Source: Aeromicrobium flavum (lineage in GTDB: Bacteria > Actinomycetota > Actinomycetes > Propionibacteriales > Nocardioidaceae). From it: DNA of 64,000 nt. Shown here piece after piece: positions 1 through 11,900 of the stretch (its first letter is position 1; each line of letters opens with the position of its first letter). The notes below the pieces were generated by a model, which saw nothing but the letters and a program-made list of their open reading frames with translations, had not been told where the DNA came from and did no database searches. The stretch is from NCBI RefSeq assembly GCF_007992115.1, contig NZ_BJZQ01000006.1, forward strand, positions 119,632-183,631. Reading direction: 5' to 3'. Both the position numbers and the translations under genes were made by a program.

Positions 1-2
1 GG

Positions 3-3030
<3,028 letters not shown>

Positions 3031-3038
<8 letters not shown>

Positions 3039-3843
3039 GGGCGACACCGTCTGGCGCGCCGCCCACCACCTGAACGAGGCGCTGGCCGGCCGGGTGCTGA
3101 CCGGCACGGAGTTCCGGGTGCCGCGGTACGCCACGGTCGACCTGGCCGGGCAGGTGCTGCACGAGGTGGTCAGCGTGGGCAAGCACCTGCTGATGCGCAC
3201 CGACGACTGGTCGATCCACTCGCATCTGAAGATGGAGGGCTCCTGGCACCTCTACCGGCCCGCCACGCTCGCGCGAGGCGGCACGGGCCTGCGGCGCCCG
3301 GCGCACACGGTGCGGGCGATCGTGCGCACCGACGAGTGGGTCGCCGTGGGGTTCAGCCTCGGCAAGATCGAGGTCCTCGCCCGCGACGACGAGGCGTCCG
3401 CGGTCGGACACCTCGGTCCCGACGTGCTCGACCCGGAGTTCGACCGCGAGCTCGCGCTGGCCAACCTGCGGCGCGACCCGGACGCGCTGGTCTTCAACGC
3501 CCTGCACGACCAGCGGAACCTGGCCGGCTTCGGCAACGAGTTCGTCAACGAGATGCTCTACCTCTCGGGGATCGACCCGCACACCCGTGTCGGCGACGTC
3601 GACCTGGAGCGCGTCGTCGACCGCGGCGTGCGACTCATCGTGGCCAACCGCGACCGCGTCGAGCGCACCTTCACCGGCAATGCCCGGCCCGGCCAGATGA
3701 CCTGGGTCTTCGGCCGCACCGACCGCCCCTGTCGCCGCTGCGACACCACCATCCGCGAGACCGCCCTCGGCCCCCTCACCCGGGAGCGCCGCGTCTACTG
3801 GTGCCCGACCTGTCAGCCCGCCTCGAGCGGGCGAGATCTGTAG
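3031..3843 (+). CDS. nei: Fpg/Nei-family DNA glycosylase (endonuclease VIII-like, Nei2 type)
   Basis: A 270-residue base-excision repair enzyme that removes oxidised bases and cuts the abasic strand. It begins MPEGDTVWRA, giving the N-terminal proline nucleophile and adjacent glutamate of the family, has the conserved lysine at about residue 51 (VGKHLL), and ends with a C4 zinc finger (CRRC about 240, CPTC about 260). It overlaps lhr by 8 bases, so the two are translationally coupled. The last codons and the TAG stop lie inside a short repeat unit (3831-3850) that recurs downstream, so the natural C-terminus may have been altered when the repeat arrived. Confidence 0.92.
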
Positions 3844-3850
3844 CGTTCCG
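3831..3850 (+). repeat. Short dispersed repeat, unit 1 (overlaps nei stop)
   Basis: The unit GCGAGATCTGTAGCGTTCCG recurs with one change at 3861-3880, and its reverse complement is recognisable at 3896-3923 and 4991-5018. The in-frame TAG of the nei gene (3841-3843) is part of the repeat. Confidence 0.7.
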
Positions 3851-3860
3851 CACCCCGTGC

Positions 3861-3923
3861 GCGAGATGTGTAGCGTTCCGTTCGCTTCCGCAGCGCAGAA
3901 GGTACGCAAGGCTACGAATCTCG
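3861..3923. repeat. Inverted pair of the same repeat (units 2 and 3)
   Basis: The left arm, 3861-3880, reads CGAGATGTGTAGCGTTCCG. The right arm, 3896-3923, is its imperfect reverse complement (CTACGAATCTCG at the end). Together they could form a hairpin. The right arm is also a 25-of-28 direct repeat of 4991-5018, on the other side of the DUF559 gene. Confidence 0.65.
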
Positions 3924-3935
3924 GGCGCCGAGGCG

Positions 3936-4868
3936 TCAGAAGGCACCGGGGGCGAACAAGGCCGCGTCGTCGAAGGTCAGCCGGGGTGCCGGTCCGGTGT
4001 GACCGTGATCGCGGAGTCGCCGGTCGATCCGGCGCAGGATGTCGACCGGCACGCGCAGGTCGCGGTCGACCAGCACGATCACACTCCAGCCTTGCGACTC
4101 GAGGTACTCGCGACGATCGCGGTCACGGACACGCTGCCGCTGCCCTTCGTGCCATCGGCCGTCGTACTCCACCGCGACCCTGAGGTGGGGCCAGGCGAAA
4201 TCCGTGCAGGCGAGGAAGATCCCGCGTTCGTCATGGACGTCAAGGTTGCACACGGGCACCGGAAGTCCACCGAGCGCGAGAAGCATGCGCACGAAGGACT
4301 CCATCGGCGAACGACTCTCGGGACCGACATGATCGAGTGCACGACGCGCCGCGGCCACGCCGTCCAGGTGCCTCGTCTCGCAGTAGGTCGCCAGACGGTC
4401 CCGCGTCGTCAGCCGCTGGTGAATCAGCCAGTCGGCGGCCGCCACGAGTTGCACCAGCGTGAACTGGGTGGCGCAGTCGACGAACGTCCGCTCCGGTGAC
4501 GTCACCGGGACTCCCCGCACGTCCCGCGTCGAGATCGAGTGCAGGCGACGGTGAATCCGGATGCGAGGTTCCCGACACACGGCGTTCTGCCGGGTCGAAA
4601 GATGCAGCCGCCCGTCGCTGCCACCACTCAGATCGAGGCCGTACCAAGCCAAGGCCGTGCGGTGACTGACGGCCGCATCACTCGGCGCTGCCAGCAGTGC
4701 CGCGAGCAGCCACTCGCGAAGGCCCATCGTCAGGCCCGCCAGCGCATACACGCCTCGGAACACCCGCACGAACCGTGCACCACCGAGGGCGCGCCGCGTC
4801 AGGCCTCTCGCTTGGGCCTCGGCGAGCGAGAACGGACGGTGGCGAAGCTCGGGCGGGACAGGGAGCAT
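3936..4868 (-). CDS. DUF559 / PDDEXK-fold protein with AbiEi-like N-terminus
   Basis: About 310 residues from the ATG at 4868; the frame is open further, to 4943. The N-terminal half (SLAEAQARGLTRRAL, FRGVYALAG) looks like the winged-helix AbiEi-type antitoxin/regulator module. The C-terminal half carries DFAWPHLRVAVEYDGRWHEG followed by REYLESQGWSVIVL, the core of the Vsr-like PDDEXK nuclease fold (DUF559). Members are common orphan genes in actinobacteria; their cellular role is unknown. The gene stands alone and is framed on both sides by the same short repeat (3896-3923 and 4991-5018), which suggests that it moved as a cassette. Nuclease activity is inferred from fold only. Confidence 0.7.
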   Translation of the reverse strand: MLPVPPELRHRPFSLAEAQARGLTRRALGGARFVRVFRGVYALAGLTMGLREWLLAALLAAPSDAAVSHRTALAWYGLDLSGGSDGRLHLSTRQNAVCREPRIRIHRRLHSISTRDVRGVPVTSPERTFVDCATQFTLVQLVAAADWLIHQRLTTRDRLATYCETRHLDGVAAARRALDHVGPESRSPMESFVRMLLALGGLPVPVCNLDVHDERGIFLACTDFAWPHLRVAVEYDGRWHEGQRQRVRDRDRREYLESQGWSVIVLVDRDLRVPVDILRRIDRRLRDHGHTGPAPRLTFDDAALFAPGAF

Positions 4869-4990
4869 CCTGCGAGATTGGTCCCAGCCGAGCAGCCGGG
4901 GAAGGCCTCGAAAACAGTCTGTGGACGCCGGCGCAGCCGTCAACAGTTCTCAGACGGAAGATGTGCAGCGGCGCGCACACTCTGGCTCCT

Positions 4991-5018
4991 CAGAAGGTAC
5001 GCAACGCTACAGATCTCG
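4991..5018 (-). repeat. Short dispersed repeat, unit 4 (far side of DUF559 gene)
   Basis: This is the same orientation and nearly the same sequence as 3896-3923 (25 of 28 bases). The two make a direct repeat about 1.1 kb apart, enclosing the DUF559 gene. Confidence 0.65.
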
Positions 5019-5033
5019 TCCGCCGGAGGCGGA

Positions 5034-6059
5034 TCAACCGCGGATGAGGGCGGCGGCGTGCTGCGAGAGGGCCGGGGCCATCTGGATGCCGTAGCCGGCC
5101 TGGCCGACGTACCAGAAGAAGCCGTCGGCCTTCTCGTCCCAGCGGGTGACGGGGTTGCCGTCGGGAGCGAAGGTGCGCAGGCCGGCCCACGCGGTGCGGA
5201 CGCTGCGCAGTCCGAGGGTCGTGACGTCGTTGACCGCCTCGATGGCGCGGGCGATCTCGAGCTCGTCGGCCTTGGGGTCGCCGGGCTCGTGGAGTGACGC
5301 GTCCTGCGGCGAGCAGAGCACCGCGCCGCCCTCGGCCTTGAAGTAGAAGCCGTCGTCGATGCCCGCGGTGAAGGGCACGCCCTCGAGGGAGGCGTTCGTC
5401 GGTGACTGGAAGATCGTGCGTCGACGCGGCTCCAACCGCAGCCGCTCGGCCCCGAAGACGGCACCCACCACGTCGCCCCAGGCGCCCGAGGCGTTGATGA
5501 CGACGTCGGCACGGAACTGGTCGCCCGCCGTCGTCGTGACGACCCACTCCCCCGCCTCGCGCAGCGCCGAGGCGACGCGGGCCGAGGTGGCGATGGTGCC
5601 GCCGCGGGCCCGGAAGGCGCGGGCGTACGCGTGGTGCAGTCCCATGACGTCGAGGTCGAGGGCGGTCTCGTCCCACGCCGCGACCCGGACCGCGCCGGGC
5701 CGCAGCACCGGGCACAGCTTCTCGGCCTCGGCGCCGTCGACGAGCTCGGCCGGCGTCTCGGCGACGAGGCGGCGCACGTCGTCGTCGCGGCCGTTGACGC
5801 CCAACCACAGGCAGGCCATCGGCGAGGCGACCGGACCGTCGACCTCGAAGGGCGGGTCGATCAGGTAGGCGTGGCTGGCGGCGGTGAAGTCGCGCACGAC
5901 GGCCGGCCCGTACGAGCCGATCCACGTCGCAGCCGACCGGCCGGTGGTGTGGACCGCGAGAGACTTCTCGGCCTCCAGCACCAGGACCTCGCGGTCGAAG
6001 GCCAGCTCGTACGCGATGGCGACTCCCGAGATCCCGCCGCCGATGACGATGACGTCCAT
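5034..6059 (-). CDS. FAD-dependent amino-acid-oxidase-family (DAO) oxidoreductase
   Basis: 341 residues with an N-terminal Rossmann FAD-binding motif (IVIGGGISGVAIAYELA, residues 4-20), a middle substrate-binding part and a C-terminal second FAD segment (LRTFAPDGNPV, then YVGQAGYGIQMAPALS). This is the DAO fold shared by D-amino-acid dehydrogenases, sarcosine/glycine oxidases and related enzymes that oxidise C-N bonds. The conserved TGRSAATW and GYGIQMAP strings resemble D-arginine-dehydrogenase-like proteins, but the substrate cannot be read from sequence. It lies 52 bases downstream of the monooxygenase stop on the same strand and may be co-transcribed with it. Confidence 0.8.
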   Translation of the reverse strand: MDVIVIGGGISGVAIAYELAFDREVLVLEAEKSLAVHTTGRSAATWIGSYGPAVVRDFTAASHAYLIDPPFEVDGPVASPMACLWLGVNGRDDDVRRLVAETPAELVDGAEAEKLCPVLRPGAVRVAAWDETALDLDVMGLHHAYARAFRARGGTIATSARVASALREAGEWVVTTTAGDQFRADVVINASGAWGDVVGAVFGAERLRLEPRRRTIFQSPTNASLEGVPFTAGIDDGFYFKAEGGAVLCSPQDASLHEPGDPKADELEIARAIEAVNDVTTLGLRSVRTAWAGLRTFAPDGNPVTRWDEKADGFFWYVGQAGYGIQMAPALSQHAAALIRG

Positions 6060-6111
6060 CGACCCATCATGGCCGACCTCGAGGGGAAGGACCCGAGGAA
6101 CACCCGCCTGT

Positions 6112-7587
6112 TCACACGACCTTCACGGGAGCGGCGGGGAGGTCGGCGGTGCGCACCCAGACCATGTCCTCGTCGAGGTCGGTGTGCTTGGCGTCCCACG
6201 AGTCGAGGAACCAGTTCTGGCGCACCTTCCACGGCGTGCGGGCACCCGAGCGCGGCAGCAGCTCGTCGGCGCGCGCGATGTAGCCGGAGTTCAGGTCGAG
6301 CAGTCGCTCGTCATGGCCGAAGTCGGCCGCGGGGTCGGGGATGCCGTAGGCGTAGCCCTTCACCTCGAGGTGGTTGAGGTAGTCGGCCACGTACTTCCAC
6401 GTGAGGTCGGCACGCAGCGTCCAGGAGGCGTTGGTGTACCCGACGCACCAGGCGAGGTTGGGCACGCCGCTGAACATCTGGCCCTTGTACGTGTAGAGCT
6501 CGTGCGGGTCGACCTTGGCGCCGTCGATGGTGACGTCGATCTGGCCCAGGGCGACCAGCTTGAGGCCGGTGGCGGTGACGACGATGTCGGCGTCGAGGTG
6601 CTCGCCCGACTGCAGGGCGACGCCCTTCGGCGTGAACTCGGCGATGCGGTCGGTGACGATGTCGGCCTTGCCCTCGCGGACCGACTTGTAGAGGTCGCCG
6701 CCGGGCACCACGCACAGGCGCTGGTCCCACGGGTTGTAGGGCGGCCTGAGGCTGCGGCGGTCGACGTTCGGCATCGACTTGCCGGTGAGGCCGAGCAGGA
6801 TCGTGCGCGCGATCCGCGGGAACGCGCGGCAGAGCATGTAGAAGCCGACCGTCATGACGGCGTAGCGCAGGCGGGCCACGCGGTGCACGAGCTGCTTCGG
6901 CAGGAACCTCTTGGCGAGGTTGGCGACCGGGTCGGTGCCGGGCTGGCTCAGCACGTAGGTGGGGGTGCGCTGCAGCATCGTGACCTTGGCCGCGTCCTTC
7001 GCCATCGACGGCAGCAGCGTGATCGCGGTGGCGCCCGAGCCGATGACGACGACGTTCTTGTCCGTGTGGTCGAGGTCCTCGGGCCAGAACTGCGGGTGCA
7101 CCAGCTCGCCCTCGTAGGACTCCAGTCCCGGGAAGTCGGGCGTGTAGCCCTCGTCGTAGCTGTAGTAGCCGCTGCAGAGGTAGAGGAAGCTCGCCGTGAT
7201 GGTCTCGGTGGAGCCGTCGGCGAGGGTGCTGGTGACCGTCCAGGTGGCGTCGTCGCTGGACCACTCGGCCGTGCTCACGCGACGGCCGAAGCGGATCCGG
7301 TCGGCGATCCCGTGCTTGGCCGCGGTGTCCTCCAGGTACTGGCGGATGTCGGCGCCGTCGGCGATGGCCCGGTGGTGCGTCCAGGGCTCGAACGGGAAGC
7401 TCAGGGTGTACATGTCGGAGTCCGAGCGCACGCCCGGGTACCGGAAGAGGTCCCACGTGCCACCGATGGCATCGCGCTGTTCGAGGACGGTGTAGCTGCG
7501 GCCCGGCGCCCGCTCCTGCAGGCGGTACGCCGCCCCGATTCCTGAGAGGCCGGCACCGACGATGATGACGTCGACGTGATCGGTCAT
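6112..7587 (-). CDS. EthA-like flavin-containing Baeyer-Villiger monooxygenase
   Basis: 491 residues. An FAD-binding GAGLSGIGAAYRL lies at 11-23, then GGTWDLFRYPGVRSDSDM typical of the EthA group, the Baeyer-Villiger fingerprint in the form YEGELVHPQFWP (Y replacing the first F) and a second dinucleotide motif VVVIGSGATAIT for NADPH. Such enzymes insert oxygen next to ketones or oxidise sulfur; mycobacterial EthA activates ethionamide. An AGGAG ribosome-binding site precedes the ATG. The palindrome 7600-7620 just upstream suggests control by a TetR-type repressor as for EthR/EthA, though no regulator gene lies beside it. Confidence 0.88.
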   Translation of the reverse strand: MTDHVDVIIVGAGLSGIGAAYRLQERAPGRSYTVLEQRDAIGGTWDLFRYPGVRSDSDMYTLSFPFEPWTHHRAIADGADIRQYLEDTAAKHGIADRIRFGRRVSTAEWSSDDATWTVTSTLADGSTETITASFLYLCSGYYSYDEGYTPDFPGLESYEGELVHPQFWPEDLDHTDKNVVVIGSGATAITLLPSMAKDAAKVTMLQRTPTYVLSQPGTDPVANLAKRFLPKQLVHRVARLRYAVMTVGFYMLCRAFPRIARTILLGLTGKSMPNVDRRSLRPPYNPWDQRLCVVPGGDLYKSVREGKADIVTDRIAEFTPKGVALQSGEHLDADIVVTATGLKLVALGQIDVTIDGAKVDPHELYTYKGQMFSGVPNLAWCVGYTNASWTLRADLTWKYVADYLNHLEVKGYAYGIPDPAADFGHDERLLDLNSGYIARADELLPRSGARTPWKVRQNWFLDSWDAKHTDLDEDMVWVRTADLPAAPVKVV

Positions 7588-7599
7588 GGCACGCTCCTA

Positions 7600-7620
7600 T
7601 GTGACATTGGTGGTGTCACA
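7600..7620 (-). promoter_or_regulatory. Palindromic operator candidate upstream of the EthA-like gene
   Basis: TGTGACA and TGTCACA form a perfect 7-base inverted repeat separated by 7 bases, 12 bases before the ATG of the monooxygenase and overlapping its likely 5' leader. The position suits a repressor of the TetR class. The binding protein is unknown. Confidence 0.55.
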
Positions 7621-7662
7621 TTAACAGGGGTTGTGGCCCACGTCACTGGTCTGACCCAACGG

Positions 7663-7697
7663 CGAAGGCCCGGCCGGGAGAACCGGCCGGGCCTTCG
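7663..7697 (-). terminator. Terminator of the Ig-like protein gene
   Basis: A perfect 15-bp stem (7663-7677 with 7683-7697) with a GAGAA loop sits 11 bases beyond the stop codon at 7709. The thymine-rich side (TTGTTGT) lies to the right, so it may act in both directions. Confidence 0.8.
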
Positions 7698-7708
7698 TTG
7701 TTGTCCTG

Positions 7709-10024
7709 CTACTTCTTGGCGACCTTCTTGTACGCCGAGTACCGGTTCACGGTCGTGTAGCCGGCCTTCGTCGCCGTGACCTTCACGCGGATCTTCTTCC
7801 CGCGGTACTTCTTCGGGATCTTGTACGACGACTTCGTCGCCCGCGAGATCTTCTTCGACCCGACGTACCACTGGTACCGGTAGACGATGGGAGCCGGACG
7901 CCACGACGCCGAGACTCGCAGGGTCCCCTTCGGGCGCGCCGAGCCGAAGATCCGCGGCGTGTTCGTCGTCAGCACGCCACGGGCCACGGGGGCCGTCGGA
8001 GCGCTCACGATCGTCTTGGGGGCATACCCGGTGCGCTCACCGCGCACCTGCACCGTGATGCGCTGGCCGGCGGCCGACGCGGGCACCGTGAAGAAGGTCG
8101 AGGTGCCCTCCTGGACGGCGCGTCCACCCACGAACCAGGTGTACTGACGGGTGGCCGGCGAGACGGGCAGCCACCCGGTCGCGCTGGCACTGAGCCGCTG
8201 GCCGACCCGCGCGGTTCCCGACACGGCGACCTTGCCACCGGTGAAGCTGGCGCCGGTCACCACCATCGAGTTCGTCGGGCGCGACTGCGGGTTGTAGCCG
8301 GCCTTGATGCCCTTGACCACGGCGTGCACCCTCGCGCCCATCAGCGACGACGAAGGCGTGTACGTCGCGCGCGTCTGGTTCGCGATCTTCACGTTGTCCG
8401 CGTACCACTCGTACTCGAACTTCTCCGCGGCCGGAACCCACGCCCCGGGGTCCACCGTCAACGGCTTGCCCTGGACACCCGTGCCCACGAGCCGCGGTGC
8501 GGGAATCGTGTCGAAGTTGAGGTTGGTCACGGCCACGGTCGGCGAGCTCTCGATCGTCATCTCGTCGAAGTTCAGCCGCCGAGCCGTGACGCGGACCTTG
8601 ATCTGCTTGCCCGCCTGCGCTGCCGTCACGCGGAACGTCGAGTCCGTCGCTCCCGAGATCGGCTGGGTGCCGGCCCACCACTGGAAGGACGACGAGTCGG
8701 GGCGCGGACTGAAGGTACCCGTGGTGGCCGACAGCGTGTCGTTCACCTTGATGCCACCGATCGGCGACGTGATCGTGGGGACGGCCGTGTTCGTGAAGAC
8801 GCCGTCCTGGATCGGCAGGGTCGGAACCCACTGACTCGAGGCCGGACTCGGGAACGTCTCCTCGCGGTAGCCGTCCTTCTTGCCCGTGACCACGGCGATC
8901 ACGCAACGGCCCTTCTCGTTCAGGGTCGGTGAGAACGCCTGGCGATCGGCGTCCGGGATCGGCTCCCAGTGGGCCAGCAACCCGTCGTTGCAGTTCGACG
9001 TCTCGATCCAGTACCGGTACCACCGGAAGCGAAGCTCGACACCGCCGGGATGCCAACCGTTGTCCGTCGCGTCGTAGCGCTCGACTTGCGGCGTGTCGGG
9101 CTTCAGGTCGACGGTCAGGATGTTCTGGACGCCTCGGTGACCCAGGACGACGGCCGGCTTCAACGGGGTCAGACCGGTGTCGGCCGCGGACGAGGACGAG
9201 CAGTGAGGGGCCATGCGCACCCGGTCGACCATCGCGACCGAGTCCAACGACTCATTGTTCGCGTCGGCGATCGAGAGCGTTACCTTCGACCCGCTCGTCA
9301 CCGGAACCTCGAAGGTGTCCACCGAGCTGAAGTAGTCGAAGGGCGTGATCTGGGGCAGCAGCGGAGCGGCGTGCACGTCGGGCTGGCGATCGAACTCCTG
9401 CTCCACCTCGGACGTGCCGTGCCAGTACTGGATCGAGTTGACGGCCATCGGCTTCTTCTCGACCCTGGTGGTCTCGAACTCGCGATCGGCGATCTGCCCG
9501 ATGAACCAGTTGCCCTGGTGCTTGGCATACTCCGTCTCGTCGCCGTCCCGCGTCAACGAGATGACATCGGACTTGTGGACGTCCGGGTCGTACATGTGCA
9601 CGCGTTCCTCCGTGCCCATGGCGACGTCCACCAAGAGGCAGGACCCGACTGCGGCACCGACCGAGAAGGTCATGGAGACCTTGTCCGCACCGGCCAGGTT
9701 CGTCGAGGGTGCGAGGGCCGGCACGGTCATGTCGAATAGGTCCGCTGCCTTGCCCGTCGACATGACGGCGTACTGATGGTTGCCACCTCGACGCGGGAAG
9801 TCGTTGAAACGCTGCGCCGGCGCGGTGGGGTTCGCCTTGTAGAACGACGCGACGCCGAACCCTCGTGGATCTCCCGTACGGGTCATCGTGACGCCGGTCG
9901 GCAGGTCGAGGGCCGTTTCGAGTGCCGTTTGCGACACGTCGGCGTGCGCGACCGTGCCGGTCGTGGCCGCGAGCAACCCTCCCAGCACGGAGCCCGCGAT
10001 GATCGGGCTGAAGAACCTACGCAT
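7709..10024 (-). CDS. Secreted protein with tandem Ig-like repeats
   Basis: 771 residues from the ATG at 10024, chosen because GAGGGAG precedes it and because it begins a clean signal peptide (MRRFFSPIIAGSVLGGLLAA, cleavage near AHA-D). The first ~300 residues are a non-repeated ectodomain. The rest is at least four repeats of about 90 residues of the pattern 'YxWYxxxxxI...TSSxYxxxxxxxGxxIxVxVxAxxxGY', found in many actinobacterial surface proteins. The C-terminus is rich in lysine (KIPKKYRGKKIRVKVTATKA, YKKVAKK) and has no LPXTG anchor. It follows tadC by 53 bases on the same strand, so it may be a pilus-associated or wall-binding adhesin; that is inference from position. Confidence 0.75.
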   Translation of the reverse strand: MRRFFSPIIAGSVLGGLLAATTGTVAHADVSQTALETALDLPTGVTMTRTGDPRGFGVASFYKANPTAPAQRFNDFPRRGGNHQYAVMSTGKAADLFDMTVPALAPSTNLAGADKVSMTFSVGAAVGSCLLVDVAMGTEERVHMYDPDVHKSDVISLTRDGDETEYAKHQGNWFIGQIADREFETTRVEKKPMAVNSIQYWHGTSEVEQEFDRQPDVHAAPLLPQITPFDYFSSVDTFEVPVTSGSKVTLSIADANNESLDSVAMVDRVRMAPHCSSSSAADTGLTPLKPAVVLGHRGVQNILTVDLKPDTPQVERYDATDNGWHPGGVELRFRWYRYWIETSNCNDGLLAHWEPIPDADRQAFSPTLNEKGRCVIAVVTGKKDGYREETFPSPASSQWVPTLPIQDGVFTNTAVPTITSPIGGIKVNDTLSATTGTFSPRPDSSSFQWWAGTQPISGATDSTFRVTAAQAGKQIKVRVTARRLNFDEMTIESSPTVAVTNLNFDTIPAPRLVGTGVQGKPLTVDPGAWVPAAEKFEYEWYADNVKIANQTRATYTPSSSLMGARVHAVVKGIKAGYNPQSRPTNSMVVTGASFTGGKVAVSGTARVGQRLSASATGWLPVSPATRQYTWFVGGRAVQEGTSTFFTVPASAAGQRITVQVRGERTGYAPKTIVSAPTAPVARGVLTTNTPRIFGSARPKGTLRVSASWRPAPIVYRYQWYVGSKKISRATKSSYKIPKKYRGKKIRVKVTATKAGYTTVNRYSAYKKVAKK

Positions 10025-10077
10025 GATGAAACTCCCTCGATTTCGAATACCGACGCCGGAGCAGCCCGGCGGCGGGG

Positions 10078-10962
10078 TCACGCACCCTTGAACTGCGCGA
10101 TCGCGGCGATGACCGCCGGACCGATGACGATGATGAACAAGACCGGCAGGATCGTGCCCATGAGCGGCAGCAGCATCTTGACCGGGATCTGGTTGGCGAC
10201 TCCTTCAGCGCGAAGGCGTCGCCCGACCCGCATCGCGTTGGCCTGGTCGCGGACGATGTCGGAGACCGGCACGCCGAACTCCTCGCCCTGCAGGATCGAG
10301 CGGACGAACTTGCGCAGCTCCTCGACGTCCGTGCGCTCCATCAGCGACTCGTAGGCCTCGCGACGCGGCAGTCCCAGGCTGATGTCCTGGACGGTGCGGA
10401 CGATCTCTTCCGAGAGCGGCCCCGAACCTGTCTGTCCCGTTCGCGCCAACGCATTCTCGAAGCTGGTGCCGGACTCGATCGAGATCGTGATCTGGTCCAG
10501 CAGGTCCGGCAGCGCGTACTGGATCTCCTCCTGGCGCCGCACGGCCTTGCCGTTCAGGATGATGTCCGGTCCGAAGTAGCCCATCAGAGGGGCGCCGAAC
10601 AGCATCATGACGCCGAGCAGGCCACCCTTGCTGGAGTAGATCATGATGCCCAGCCCCAGGCCGATCGCACCGATGATGACCTTCTGCATCAGGATCTTGG
10701 CGACGCTCGAGCCCTCCGGACGTCCCGCGAGCATGTAGTTGCGCTCGGCCTTGGCCACGATGCCGCTCGGCGTGAGCCGGTAGCCGAGCCCGCGGCTCGC
10801 ACTCGCGTGGAGGTTCTTGGCGGACCCCGCCACGACGACCTCGGACTCGGTCAGCTCACGCAGGCGCGCGGCCGCGGCCGACTCCTGCTTGCCGAAGATG
10901 CCGAGGGCCTTGAACATCAGGCCGAGCGCGCCGAAGATCGCGATGATTCCGATGAGGAGCAT
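10078..10962 (-). CDS. tadC: Tad pilus inner-membrane platform protein TadC
   Basis: 294 residues with the type II secretion F domain (AYESLMERTDVEELRKFVRSILQGEEFGVPVSDIVRDQA) and hydrophobic segments at both ends. TadC and TadB form the membrane platform on which the TadA ATPase acts to assemble Flp pili. The ATG at 10962 shares one base with the TAA stop of tadB (TAATG), so the two are coupled; the frame is open to 10995, but no better start is seen there. Confidence 0.9.
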   Translation of the reverse strand: MLLIGIIAIFGALGLMFKALGIFGKQESAAAARLRELTESEVVVAGSAKNLHASASRGLGYRLTPSGIVAKAERNYMLAGRPEGSSVAKILMQKVIIGAIGLGLGIMIYSSKGGLLGVMMLFGAPLMGYFGPDIILNGKAVRRQEEIQYALPDLLDQITISIESGTSFENALARTGQTGSGPLSEEIVRTVQDISLGLPRREAYESLMERTDVEELRKFVRSILQGEEFGVPVSDIVRDQANAMRVGRRLRAEGVANQIPVKMLLPLMGTILPVLFIIVIGPAVIAAIAQFKGA

Positions 10963-11900
10963 TACAGTTTCACCTTCGTGATCGACCGGAGCCACAGTCC
11001 GCCCAAGGTGTAGAACACCAGGGAGATGACCATGAGGATCTTTCCGGCGCCGGTGTTGAACAGCGGCATCATGTACTCGCGGTTGATCAGCAGGAACATC
11101 AGGCCGACGCCGACCGGCAGACCCATCAGGATCACGGCGGAGGCCTTGCCCTCCGCGGCCAGGGACTCCACCTTCTGACGCAGCTCGTTCCGCTGCGAGA
11201 TCGTCTCGGTGACGCGATCGAGGATCTCGCTCAGGCGGCCACCGGACTCACGCTGGATCGCCACCGCCTCCGTCACCCACAGGAAGTCCGCGCTCTCCAT
11301 TCGCTCGGCGGTGTCCTTCATGCCGTCGATCAGGTCACGACCCAGCCGCGTCTCGTTGACGATCCGGGCGAGCTCCTCGCCCATCGGCTCGTCCATCTCG
11401 GCCGCGACGCTGCCCAACGCGTTCGGCACATTCATGCCCGACTTCAACGCCGAGCTGAACTGCGTCATCGTCTCGGCCATCTGGAGACCGAACTTCTCGC
11501 GGCGACGCGACGTCTTGACGCCGACGTACATCTTGACCAGGAACGGTGCTGCGAGCAGCAGGATGAAGGCGAAGAAGAACGAGCCGGTCAGGGCCAGGCC
11601 CGCGGCGAACGCGATGAACGCGATGAGCAGGGTCGTCGCCACCACCGAGGTGACGCTCGACTTGAGTCCGGCGAGGGCCAGCTCCTCCTCGGAGAACGGC
11701 TTGAGACCGAAGGTCTTGAGGACCCTCTCGATGACGTCGTAGACCGGGGTCGAAGCCTTCATGCGCGCGCCGTCGCCGGCCTGCTCGGCCCTCATCTGCT
11801 CCGAGCGCAGGTTGGCCAGCTCGGGCTGCAGCATGACGTAGCCGAACGCCGCCACCGAGATCAGGATCGACACGACGCCGATCGACAGCAGGCTGATCAC
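10962..11900 (-). CDS. tadB: Tad pilus inner-membrane platform protein TadB
   Basis: 312 residues, GTG start. One hydrophobic segment at the N-terminus is followed by a paired segment near 95-120, a type II secretion F domain (FSSALKSGMNVPNALGSVAA, then ESGGRLSEILDRVTETISQR) and two C-terminal membrane segments. It pairs with TadC. The GTG overlaps the TGA stop of tadA (GTGA), showing tight coupling within the operon. Confidence 0.9.
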   Translation of the reverse strand: MISLLSIGVVSILISVAAFGYVMLQPELANLRSEQMRAEQAGDGARMKASTPVYDVIERVLKTFGLKPFSEEELALAGLKSSVTSVVATTLLIAFIAFAAGLALTGSFFFAFILLLAAPFLVKMYVGVKTSRRREKFGLQMAETMTQFSSALKSGMNVPNALGSVAAEMDEPMGEELARIVNETRLGRDLIDGMKDTAERMESADFLWVTEAVAIQRESGGRLSEILDRVTETISQRNELRQKVESLAAEGKASAVILMGLPVGVGLMFLLINREYMMPLFNTGAGKILMVISLVFYTLGGLWLRSITKVKL

